This document shows, piece after piece, positions 1-7,419 of a DNA stretch of 64,000 nt. The translations under genes were made by a program, and so were the position numbers. The notes under the pieces were generated by a model that was given only the letters and a program-made list of their open reading frames with translations, did not search any database and was not told where the DNA came from. Each line of letters starts with the position of its first letter. The first letter of the stretch is position 1. The stretch comes from Bacillus pinisoli (GTDB lineage Bacteria; Bacillota; Bacilli; Bacillales; SA4). The stretch lies in assembly GCF_023036475.1 (NCBI RefSeq), contig NZ_JAJQKI010000011.1, forward strand, positions 55,282 through 119,281. The letters run 5' to 3'.

Positions 1-206
1 AGATCCACCACTTTAGAACAGATTCCGACGATTGAGATAAAAACCATAAGTACGCCAAAATCACTTGGAGTGTACAACCGGGTTAACAACGGGGATAGAA
101 GAACATGTAGCCCTTGTGCTACTACAGTACCACCGGCCAACACTAATACTTTACTTAGAAACCCATCCCCTTTCCATTTCTGAAAAAACATAGGTAACCG
201 TTTCAT
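1..206 (-). CDS. Polysaccharide flippase-like membrane protein, N-terminal fragment
   Basis: This is the first 68 codons of a gene that runs off the left edge. The visible part has a short basic start (MKRLPMFFQKWKGDG), then a hydrophobic stretch with the pattern GGTVVAQGLHVLLSPLLTRLY followed by TPSDFGVLMVF, which is the typical N-terminus of the Wzx/MATE-like polysaccharide biosynthesis family that flips undecaprenyl-linked sugars across the membrane. Its ATG overlaps the TGA of the upstream gene (ATGA), so the two are probably translationally coupled. With only the N-terminus visible the family call is good but the substrate is unknown. Confidence 0.7.
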   Translation of the reverse strand, partial: MKRLPMFFQKWKGDGFLSKVLVLAGGTVVAQGLHVLLSPLLTRLYTPSDFGVLMVFISIVGICSKVVD

Positions 207-1171
207 CGTTTCAGCTCATCTACTATGAAATTTCGTACTTTGATAAGGAATGAATTAGTTTTAGATATTGTTAAATAGGGTTTCTGAATAGCACCAAAAC
301 CACGAAAGAAATTTTCCACTCCAGGGATCATACTGCCTTCAAAATCAAAGCTTTTTGTCACATTAGAAGAATACTTAATTGCCTCCCAAGCTAATAAACT
401 ATTAGCTTGACTATTTCTGAGTTCCGGATCGCTTCCTGACATGAGATAATAGGCACTTTGCTGGTCCCAGACAAGATATAAAACCGAATGAATTCTCCGT
501 TGGTCATCTTCAGCAAAGAATATCTTTCTGCAATGATGTTGTTCACAAGCAGCATCTAACTTCTTAAGATACGATAAGTCATAACTCATCTCTAAACCTT
601 GTCTATCAAAGGTTTTTTTATTTACATGGAAGAACTTTTCTATATCATCCTCACTATATACATGGACAATTTGCTCTGCCTTCTTAATATTTCTTCTGCA
701 ACGCGATTTAAAATTATCAAATACTTCATCCAGATCATGTAGATCCTCAATTACATACGTATAGTTCGTTTTTTGTCTGAATTCCTTCCAATAAAAAGGT
801 AACCAATTTGTAATCGTATGATGTAAAGAAGTTTGAAAATGATCGTATGTCGGAAGCCTTTCTATTAATTTTTCATATAACTCCATCTCATGAGATAACC
901 TTGTTACATATTTTCCTTCTGCTGGTCTAGCCCAAATACCTAGAAATGGTGTGAGTTTAGGCATCGTTAGTATGGTATATATACCACGGTTTTTCTTAAC
1001 GTACGGTAAACTTGCAAGTATCTCTTCACCTTTTTCGACTAAAGCAACATTCCAATTATCTTCTCCAACTAATGCGTCTAGCCACCAATCCTTTGCAAAG
1101 ATAGGTATCGTCGACTCACTCGCACATAATCCTCTGTATTTTTCTTGATCCGTTCTTTTCTGGCTGTTCAT
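203..1171 (-). CDS. FemAB/GNAT-like acyl or aminoacyl transferase (BioF2-like domain)
   Basis: A 322-residue soluble protein with no signal peptide. The centre (about residues 155-290) carries the conserved pattern of the GNAT-like BioF2/FemAB fold: a basic RRNIKKAEQ segment followed by a core ending in FDFEGSMIPGVENFFRGFGA. Members of this family transfer acyl or aminoacyl groups to cell-wall precursors or surface polysaccharides. The start is supported by a GGAGGG ribosome binding site. The stop overlaps the start of the flippase-like gene by 4 nt, so the pair likely belongs to an exopolysaccharide or teichuronic-type cluster to the left of the window. The acceptor and donor cannot be read from the sequence. 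Confidence 0.65.
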   Translation of the reverse strand: MNSQKRTDQEKYRGLCASESTIPIFAKDWWLDALVGEDNWNVALVEKGEEILASLPYVKKNRGIYTILTMPKLTPFLGIWARPAEGKYVTRLSHEMELYEKLIERLPTYDHFQTSLHHTITNWLPFYWKEFRQKTNYTYVIEDLHDLDEVFDNFKSRCRRNIKKAEQIVHVYSEDDIEKFFHVNKKTFDRQGLEMSYDLSYLKKLDAACEQHHCRKIFFAEDDQRRIHSVLYLVWDQQSAYYLMSGSDPELRNSQANSLLAWEAIKYSSNVTKSFDFEGSMIPGVENFFRGFGAIQKPYLTISKTNSFLIKVRNFIVDELKR

Positions 1172-1490
1172 ACTTTATCCCTCCAAAGCTAAAACATACA
1201 GTACTATTAATGTATTCATCGAGATAAAAAGTGACATAATAGTAACAGTTAGCTGGAGGAAATTAAACTATGCGAAAGAAAAAGTCTTTTCTATAGGGGG
1301 TATAGATATCATATTAGTGCCATGACTTATGATGCGTTTCTTCTAATAACAACCCCCATTAAACATAACGAAACCGTTTTAGTAAAAATAATAAAAGGTT
1401 GACATGAATTTTTATTCATAATTAGTACTTTCTAATTATATTTATATTAAAACCATTAAAATTAAGGGTCGAGCTTGTAATTTCTATATA
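1172..1490. other. Intergenic region upstream of the glucoside operon
   Basis: No gene is seen here. It holds the second operator-like site (1368-1382) and a TTGACA at 1399-1404 without a convincing -10 box at 17 nt. The rest is AT-rich, and the divergent orientation suggests it also contains the promoter of the leftward transferase gene. Confidence 0.4.
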
Positions 1491-1541
1491 TTGACGAATA
1501 TTTCGCAATCTATTATATTAAAATTACGAAACCGGTTTTTA
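1491..1541 (+). promoter_or_regulatory. Sigma-A promoter with overlapping LacI-type operator
   Basis: TTGACG at 1491-1496, a 17-nt spacer and TATATT at 1514-1519 form a good sigma-A promoter 50 nt ahead of the glucosidase gene. Just downstream, at the expected transcription start, lies ACGAAACCGGTTTTTA (1526-1541) with a perfect palindrome AAACCGGTTT at 1529-1538. A central CG palindrome of this kind is typical of LacI-family operators, and the operon ends with a LacI regulator. A related half-conserved copy, ACGAAACCGTTTTAG, sits at 1368-1382. Confidence 0.65.
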
Positions 1542-1577
1542 TAAGTAGTAAAGGTAAATAAATATAGGAGGTAGATG

Positions 1578-2939
1578 ATGCGTACTTTCCCTAAAGATTT
1601 TGTTTGGGGAGCAGCTACTGCTGCTTTTCAAATTGAAGGTGCTGCCAAAGAAGACGGTAGAGGCGAGTCAATCTGGGACCGTTTCTGCAGAACCCCTGGC
1701 AAAGTAGCAAATGGAGACACTGGTGATGTTGCATGTAATCACTATCACCTCTATCAAGAAGATGTTCAACTGTTAAAGGATTTAAACGTTGACTCTTACC
1801 GTTTCTCTATTAGCTGGCCAAGGATCTTCCCAACAGAGACAATGACACCTAACCAACAAGGACTTAATTTTTACAAAAAGTTAGTCAACACTCTCTTAGA
1901 ACAAGGAATTACACCAATGGCCACTTTATATCACTGGGACCTACCTCAGTGGTTACAAGACAAAGGTGGTTGGACAAACCGAGAGATAGTTCAATATTTT
2001 AAACAATTTGCCGAAACAATGTTTCGAGAGCTAGGTGATACCGTTAAATATTGGATTACTCACAACGAACCATGGGTTGTTTCTTATTTGGGTTATGGTA
2101 ATGGAGTACATGCTCCTGGACACCAAGATTTACAATCGTTTCTTTCAGCATCCCATCACATTTTACTTTCTCATGGAGAAACTGTTTCTCTTTTTAGAGA
2201 AGTAGGCCCAACAGATGGTAAGATTGGAATTACCTTAAATATGGCAACAGCATATCCTGCTGATGAAACTGCAGCAAGTATGATAGCTGCACAATCTTGG
2301 GATGGTTTTTTAAATCGTTGGTTTGCTGATCCCGTTTTTAAAGGGGCTTATCCGAACGACATGCTTGACCTTTATTCTGATATTACCAATTTTTCGTTTA
2401 TCCATGATGGTGACTTAAAAATCATCTCTCAACCAACAGATTTCTTAGGAATTAACTACTACTCAATCGCATATGTTAAGCCTTCTACAGAAGGTGAGTT
2501 TCATTTTCTTAAAGCTGAAACCGTTTCCAGCGGAAAACCAGTTACGGCGATGGATTGGGAGATACACCCTCAAGGGTTAACTGACTTACTTATTCGCCTT
2601 CATAACGATTATAACGGTATTCCAATTTATATTACGGAAAATGGCGCTGCCTTCGATGATACAGTAGATGAAAACGGAGAAATCCATGATGACTTACGCC
2701 TTTCCTATATTGAGCAACATTTAGAAGCATGCCTAGTGGCAATGGAAAGCGGAGTAAATTTAAGAGGTTATTACGTTTGGTCATTTTTAGATAACTTCGA
2801 ATGGGCATTTGGATACGATAAGAGATTCGGTGTTGTTTATGTAGACTATGAAACACAAAAAAGAACACCTAAGAAAAGTGCATTATGGTATCGAGATATG
2901 ATAAATACTAACAAGACTAAAAATAGCGTTAGCTTGTAA
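1578..2939 (+). CDS. GH1 beta-glucosidase
   Basis: Cytoplasmic family-1 glycoside hydrolase of 453 residues, the usual length for bacterial bglA-type enzymes. It begins with the hallmark FPKDFVWGAATAAFQIEG. The general acid/base lies in THNEPW (Glu about 164) and the nucleophile in ITENG (Glu about 354); the C-terminal WSFLDNFEWAFGY subsite loop is intact. Two ATGs are possible (1575, 1578); the second is better spaced from AGGAGGT at 1566-1572. It is followed by a sugar ABC transporter rather than a PTS, so it probably acts on unphosphorylated cellobiose or another beta-glucoside. Expression is likely controlled by the operator at 1526-1541. Confidence 0.93.
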   Translation: MRTFPKDFVWGAATAAFQIEGAAKEDGRGESIWDRFCRTPGKVANGDTGDVACNHYHLYQEDVQLLKDLNVDSYRFSISWPRIFPTETMTPNQQGLNFYKKLVNTLLEQGITPMATLYHWDLPQWLQDKGGWTNREIVQYFKQFAETMFRELGDTVKYWITHNEPWVVSYLGYGNGVHAPGHQDLQSFLSASHHILLSHGETVSLFREVGPTDGKIGITLNMATAYPADETAASMIAAQSWDGFLNRWFADPVFKGAYPNDMLDLYSDITNFSFIHDGDLKIISQPTDFLGINYYSIAYVKPSTEGEFHFLKAETVSSGKPVTAMDWEIHPQGLTDLLIRLHNDYNGIPIYITENGAAFDDTVDENGEIHDDLRLSYIEQHLEACLVAMESGVNLRGYYVWSFLDNFEWAFGYDKRFGVVYVDYETQKRTPKKSALWYRDMINTNKTKNSVSL

Positions 2940-2957
2940 ATGGAGGAGATTTTCAAA

Positions 2958-4250
2958 ATGAAACTAAAAAATTTCTTAAAGCTAGGAACATCATTAGTGT
3001 TAGCTACTTCGCTTTTCGCATGTAGCACTGCTCCGGACTCTTCTTCTACACCTGATTCAGAGGATAAAGAAGGTACTGTTGAGCTTACAATGGGCGTATT
3101 TGGAAGCACTGGGTATGAAAAACTTGCAGAAGAATATGCTAAAATGCATCCAAATGTGAAAGTTCAAGTAAACACTGCTGACTTTAACGACCACCATAAT
3201 AACTTATTTACTTCGATTTCTGCAGGTAGTGGATCACCTGATATCGTCATGATCGAAGTAGGATTTATTGAAAAGTTTAGAGACGCTCAAGATAAATTTG
3301 TAAACCTATACGATATGGGTGCTGATGATATTAAAGGCGACTATCTAGACTGGAAATGGAGTGTAGGAGAGAGCGCTGATAAGTCATTCTTATTCGGTTT
3401 ACCTACTGATATCGGTCCAACAGTTATGTACTATCGTACAGACTTATTTGAACAAGCTGGCCTTCCAACTGACTCTGCTCAAGTAGCTGAAGAAATTAAA
3501 ACGTGGGAAGATTTTGAAAAGGCTGCTGAACTAGTAAAAGCAAAAACAGGTCAACCTATGACTGATAATGTGGAACTTATTTTCAACGCTCTACGTGACC
3601 AATCGGATGAAATTTACTTCGATCGTTCAGAAAAACTGATTGTTGATAAAAATCCAGCTATTAAAAGTGCATATGACTACACAGTTAAATTAATCGAAAA
3701 AGATCTTCTTGGTAACCTAGGACTTTGGACACCTGAGTGGGGAGCTGCTATGGCAGATGGTAAATACGCGACTCTATTAGGTCCTGCTTGGATGCAAGGA
3801 GTTGTAAAAGGAAATGCACCAGATGCGGCTGGAAAATGGGCTATGGTCCAAATGCCTGAAGGTGCTGGTAACTGGGGTGGATCATATTTAGCTATTACAA
3901 AAGAATCTAAGCACCCACAAGAAGCCTATGACTTCATTGAATGGCTAGTATCACCGGAAAACCAGTTAAAATCTTTCTTAGACCAAGGTTTATTCCCATC
4001 AGCTGTATCAGTATATGAGGAAGAAGCTTTCAAAAATCATACAGATGAGTACTTCAGTGGCTTACCAACCGCACAAATCTTAAGTGATGCTGCTAAGAAA
4101 GTAAAAGACGTATACTATGGTAAAAACTTCACACTAGTTCAAGGCGAAATTATGAAGGCTTTACAAAACGTTCAAGCGAATAATGCAGATCCAGAAAAAG
4201 AATGGAATGAAGCAATGGATCGCATTAAAGAACAATTAGAAAGACAATAG
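2958..4250 (+). CDS. Sugar ABC transporter substrate-binding lipoprotein
   Basis: Family-1 extracellular solute-binding protein of about 430 residues. The N-terminus has a lipoprotein signal (MKLKNFLKL, then a hydrophobic core ending in the lipobox LFAC), followed by a Ser/Thr-rich linker and a mature domain with the usual MIEVGFIEKF, GLPTDIGPTVMYYRTDLF and NWGGSYLAI motifs. The ATG at 2958 is preferred over an in-frame ATG at 2940 because the latter overlaps GGAGGAG at 2942-2948, which is the ribosome binding site. It sits 18 nt after the glucosidase and should deliver beta-glucosides to the two permeases downstream. Confidence 0.92.
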   Translation: MKLKNFLKLGTSLVLATSLFACSTAPDSSSTPDSEDKEGTVELTMGVFGSTGYEKLAEEYAKMHPNVKVQVNTADFNDHHNNLFTSISAGSGSPDIVMIEVGFIEKFRDAQDKFVNLYDMGADDIKGDYLDWKWSVGESADKSFLFGLPTDIGPTVMYYRTDLFEQAGLPTDSAQVAEEIKTWEDFEKAAELVKAKTGQPMTDNVELIFNALRDQSDEIYFDRSEKLIVDKNPAIKSAYDYTVKLIEKDLLGNLGLWTPEWGAAMADGKYATLLGPAWMQGVVKGNAPDAAGKWAMVQMPEGAGNWGGSYLAITKESKHPQEAYDFIEWLVSPENQLKSFLDQGLFPSAVSVYEEEAFKNHTDEYFSGLPTAQILSDAAKKVKDVYYGKNFTLVQGEIMKALQNVQANNADPEKEWNEAMDRIKEQLERQ

Positions 4251-4260
4251 TAATTAATTT

Positions 4261-4295
4261 ATAAGGTATGGCTGATTAACTCCGCCATACCTTAT
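4261..4295 (+). terminator. Intercistronic stem-loop after the binding-protein gene
   Basis: A perfect 12-bp stem (ATAAGGTATGGC / GCCATACCTTAT) with an 11-nt loop and no long U-run. Such hairpins between binding-protein and permease genes commonly stabilise or partially terminate the mRNA so that the binding protein is made in excess. The role here is inferred. Confidence 0.65.
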
Positions 4296-4326
4296 TATTA
4301 GTAAATGAGTGAAAGGGGACATTATT

Positions 4327-5283
4327 ATGGAGGAATTAGCTAGCCATCAAAGAAAAACGACACTTACCAAGTCCGGTCTTTCCGAGAGAAAAAAAGATGC
4401 AATCTCTGCGTACTTCTTCATCTCACCATTTTTTATCCTATTTGCTATTTTTGGTTTATTCCCAATGCTTTTCAGTTTTTACCTAGCCTTTCAAAAATAT
4501 AATGGACTAGGCGAAATGAGTTTTATAGGCTGGAAAAACTTTATCTGGATCTTAGAAGATCCTTTATTTTGGAAATCTATCTACAACACGATTATTCTTG
4601 GGTTATTAGGAACTGCACCTCAAATTTTAATTGGAATGATCTTAGCAACGATTCTAAATGCAACATGGCTGCGCTTTAAGAATGTATTTAGGATTGCAAT
4701 TTTTATGCCGTATGTAACTTCTATTCTAGCCGTTGCCATTGTATTTAGTGTTATTTTTAGTAATCAACCTTCAGGATTAATGAACACTATACTAATATTC
4801 TTGGGTTTTGATCCCATTAATTGGACAACTTCAGAATGGGGAGTAAAAATCGCGATATCTACGATGGTATTCTGGCGTTGGGTAGGCTATAACACGATTA
4901 TATTTTTAGCTGGTTTGCAGAGTATTCCTCATGATCTCTATGAGGCTGCAGAAATTGATGGAGCAAGCACGTTGATGAAGTTTCGTCACATTACGTTGCC
5001 TTTATTAAAGCCTGTTATCTTATTTACAACCTTCCTATCCACAATAGGTGCTTGGCAACTTTTTGTTGAGCCACTTGTGTTCTTTGGAAGACTAAATGAT
5101 GTAAGAGACGAAGGGATGACTGTTGTACTATATTTATATCGTGAAGCATTCCGTAACAATGCATTTGGAACTGCCTCTGCAACAGCCATTATTTTATTCT
5201 TTATTATTATTATATTCACGATATTGAATTACCTCTTAACAAACAGAGAACGTAAGCTATTTAAAAGGAGTGTATCGCGATGA
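4327..5283 (+). CDS. Sugar ABC transporter permease, MalF type
   Basis: A 318-residue integral membrane protein with a basic cytoplasmic N-terminus (residues 1-25) and six predicted membrane segments. The EAA loop that contacts the ATPase is visible as YEAAEIDGASTLMKFRHITLP. The start at 4327 follows AAAGGGG with good spacing; an in-frame GTG at 4309 overlaps that site. The gene overlaps the next permease by 4 nt (ATGA), which indicates translational coupling of the heterodimer. No ATPase gene is in the operon, so a shared MsmX-type ATPase encoded elsewhere is expected. Confidence 0.92.
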   Translation: MEELASHQRKTTLTKSGLSERKKDAISAYFFISPFFILFAIFGLFPMLFSFYLAFQKYNGLGEMSFIGWKNFIWILEDPLFWKSIYNTIILGLLGTAPQILIGMILATILNATWLRFKNVFRIAIFMPYVTSILAVAIVFSVIFSNQPSGLMNTILIFLGFDPINWTTSEWGVKIAISTMVFWRWVGYNTIIFLAGLQSIPHDLYEAAEIDGASTLMKFRHITLPLLKPVILFTTFLSTIGAWQLFVEPLVFFGRLNDVRDEGMTVVLYLYREAFRNNAFGTASATAIILFFIIIIFTILNYLLTNRERKLFKRSVSR

Positions 5284-6104
5284 GAGGAATCACAATCAGT
5301 AAAATACTCTTATACATCATGATGTCAGTTGGTGCAATCCTCTCTATTTTTCCTTTTTACTGGATGTTTGTCATGGCAACCAATTCAAAGGAAGCTATAA
5401 ATCAAACACCTCCAGCTTTTATACCTGGAGAATTCTTGGTAGTTAATTTTCAGAATGTACTACAACAAATTAAATTCTTTGAGGCGCTTGCAAATTCATT
5501 TATCGTCTCTACTTTAGTAACAGTTGGTGTATTATTTCTCTGTTCCTTAGCTGGATTTGCATTTGCAAAAATGGAATTCCGTGGTAAAAATGTGCTTTTC
5601 GTTTCTATACTTGTTACGATGATGGTACCTTCTCAATTAGGTCTTGTTCCTTCGTATTTTATCATTACAAAGTTAGGTTGGCTTAATAGCATGGAAGCAC
5701 TCGTAGTACCAGGATTAGTTAATGCATTTGGTATTTTCTGGATGAGGCAATATATAAAAGATTCAGTCCCTGATGAAATTATTCAAGCTGCGAAAATTGA
5801 CGGTTGTGGCAACTTCCGTATCTATTGGAACATTGTTGTACCTTCTGTCCTTCCAGCTTTTGCAACATTAGGAATTGTAACATTCATGCAAATCTGGAAT
5901 GATTTCTTATGGCCAGTAACAGTGTTAAGAGACCCTAGCTTCCAAACCATTCAAGTTGCAATACGTTCATTAAATGATGTTTATATTCGTGATTATGGTA
6001 TGATATTATCAGGAACTTTCTGGGCTACAGTTCCTCTTGTTATTGTATTCCTTATCTTCAATAAATTCTTTATTGCAGGACTCACTCAGGGCTCCGTTAA
6101 ATAA
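5280..6104 (+). CDS. Sugar ABC transporter permease, MalG type
   Basis: A 274-residue inner-membrane permease, the usual length for the MalG half of carbohydrate importers. Six membrane segments are predicted, with the family signature IIQAAKIDGCGNFRIYWNIVVPSVLPAFAT forming the ATPase-contact loop; it ends in the typical FIAGLTQGSVK tail. It is coupled to the upstream permease by a 4-nt overlap and followed after 31 nt by the regulator. Together with the binding protein it should import a beta-glucoside for the GH1 enzyme. Confidence 0.92.
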   Translation: MRGITISKILLYIMMSVGAILSIFPFYWMFVMATNSKEAINQTPPAFIPGEFLVVNFQNVLQQIKFFEALANSFIVSTLVTVGVLFLCSLAGFAFAKMEFRGKNVLFVSILVTMMVPSQLGLVPSYFIITKLGWLNSMEALVVPGLVNAFGIFWMRQYIKDSVPDEIIQAAKIDGCGNFRIYWNIVVPSVLPAFATLGIVTFMQIWNDFLWPVTVLRDPSFQTIQVAIRSLNDVYIRDYGMILSGTFWATVPLVIVFLIFNKFFIAGLTQGSVK

Positions 6105-6135
6105 GAAAAATCTCTTGATTCAGAGGTAACATCTA

Positions 6136-7164
6136 ATGCGTATTACAATTAAGGATATTGCTAGACTTGCAGGTGTATCACCCGCTACCGTCTCTAAAAT
6201 CATTAATAATTATTCTGATGTTGGTGAAGCGACGAAACAAAAGGTCCTATCAATTATGGAAGAAACAGGTTATCGTCCAACTCATTCAGCTCAAAGTCTA
6301 GCAACAAAGAAATCAAATTTAATTGGTGTCATTTTTGCTGGGAAAATTAATGTCGACATCAATGATCCTTTTTTTGTTGATATCGTCAACTCATTTAAAA
6401 AAACTGTAGGAAGTTTAGGCTATGACCTTCTCTTCTTCTCAAACGAAAAATTCCAGGCAACGGATGATGATTATCTAGCACGCTGTCGCTACTACCAAGT
6501 AGATGGATGTATCATCATTAGTGGTGATGAATTACAGCCATCTATTATAGAATTAGATCGGAGTGAAATACCATGTATCGGTGTCGATTTAGTTCTTTCT
6601 GGTGAGCGTTCTGGTTATCTTATGACCGACAATTACAAAGTTTCATCAAAAGTGATTGAACATTTTTATCTATTAGGTCATCGTTCCATTGCTCATATAG
6701 GTGGAAAAAAAGGGTCTCCAATCTCAGATATGAGATACAATGGGTTCATTAGAGCTCTAGGAGAGTATGGCTTACCTATCATTGAGGAATATATTATTCG
6801 TGGTGATAGCTTTAAGGAACAGAGCGGATATAATGTCATGAAAAAGTTACTAAGCTTGCCAGAAGTTCCTAAAGCAGTCTATGCTGCATCCGATCTCATG
6901 GCATTTGGTGCAATACGAGCAATAAAAGAAGCTGGTCTTCGTATTCCTGAGGATATTGCGATCGTTGGCTGTGATGATTTAGATGCATGCCGCTACATCG
7001 ATCCTCCTTTAACGACTATTAGTCAAGATAAAGAGAAAATGGGGAAACTTGCAGCTTATATGCTGTCTGATATCATTGAGAAGAACTTAGGGACAAGTTC
7101 ACTTTTTGTTGAACCAGAACTCATCGTACGCAAAACTTGCGGTGCTTATATTAAAGATTTTTAA
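6136..7164 (+). CDS. LacI-family transcriptional regulator of the glucoside operon
   Basis: A 342-residue repressor. Residues 1-50 form the LacI helix-turn-helix and hinge (TIKDIARLAGVSPATVSKII, ending in GYRPTHSAQSLATKKSNLIG), followed by a periplasmic-binding-protein-like effector domain with CIIISGDEL and the usual VGCDDLDACRYIDPPLTTI segment. Last gene of the operon, 31 nt after the MalG-type permease, so its synthesis is tied to the genes it likely controls. The CG-centred palindromes upstream of the first gene are its probable targets; the inducer is probably the transported glucoside. Confidence 0.9.
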   Translation: MRITIKDIARLAGVSPATVSKIINNYSDVGEATKQKVLSIMEETGYRPTHSAQSLATKKSNLIGVIFAGKINVDINDPFFVDIVNSFKKTVGSLGYDLLFFSNEKFQATDDDYLARCRYYQVDGCIIISGDELQPSIIELDRSEIPCIGVDLVLSGERSGYLMTDNYKVSSKVIEHFYLLGHRSIAHIGGKKGSPISDMRYNGFIRALGEYGLPIIEEYIIRGDSFKEQSGYNVMKKLLSLPEVPKAVYAASDLMAFGAIRAIKEAGLRIPEDIAIVGCDDLDACRYIDPPLTTISQDKEKMGKLAAYMLSDIIEKNLGTSSLFVEPELIVRKTCGAYIKDF

Positions 7165-7181
7165 TACTCTAATCAATTGTG

Positions 7182-7211
7182 AAAGAAGGGACTTTTAGCT
7201 CCTTCTTTTTT
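7182..7211 (+). terminator. Rho-independent terminator of the glucoside operon
   Basis: Stem AAAGAAGG / CCTTCTTT around an 11-nt loop, running into a T-rich tract, 18 nt after the regulator stop codon. Confidence 0.8.
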
Positions 7212-7294
7212 GTTGCTTTACATGCCCAATTTATCTGAGGTTAAGTTCACTTTAATACAATTTTAAAACCTTCCATTTACTCTTTTCTTATCAA

Positions 7295-7324
7295 TAAAAA
7301 AGCCCTTGGGTAAATGCCCAAGGG
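7295..7324 (-). terminator. Rho-independent terminator, leftward
   Basis: Perfect stem CCCTTGGG / CCCAAGGG with a 6-nt loop. On the minus strand it is followed by a run of T, and it lies about 95 nt past the stop of the leftward ABC permease gene. Confidence 0.85.
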
Positions 7325-7419
7325 TACATCTTTTTCCCAGCTTACAGTAGAGAAGAGAAATTTACAGTAAAATGGTGGAGTTTTACTTTTTATGATATTA
7401 TCCTCATTGCTTTTATAGC

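Noticed and set aside
1322..1345. Sequence resembling the staphylococcal SCC core (GAAACGCATCATAAGTCA on the minus strand)
   Set aside because: It matches the S. aureus core at about 14 of 18 positions but the local rlmH core at only about 11; one such match is expected by chance in a window this size, and no arms are shared with copies 2 and 3.
1578..2939. Assignment of the GH1 enzyme as a 6-phospho-beta-glucosidase
   Set aside because: The operon carries an ABC importer rather than a PTS, so the imported substrate should be unphosphorylated; the residues that recognise the phosphate were not evident.
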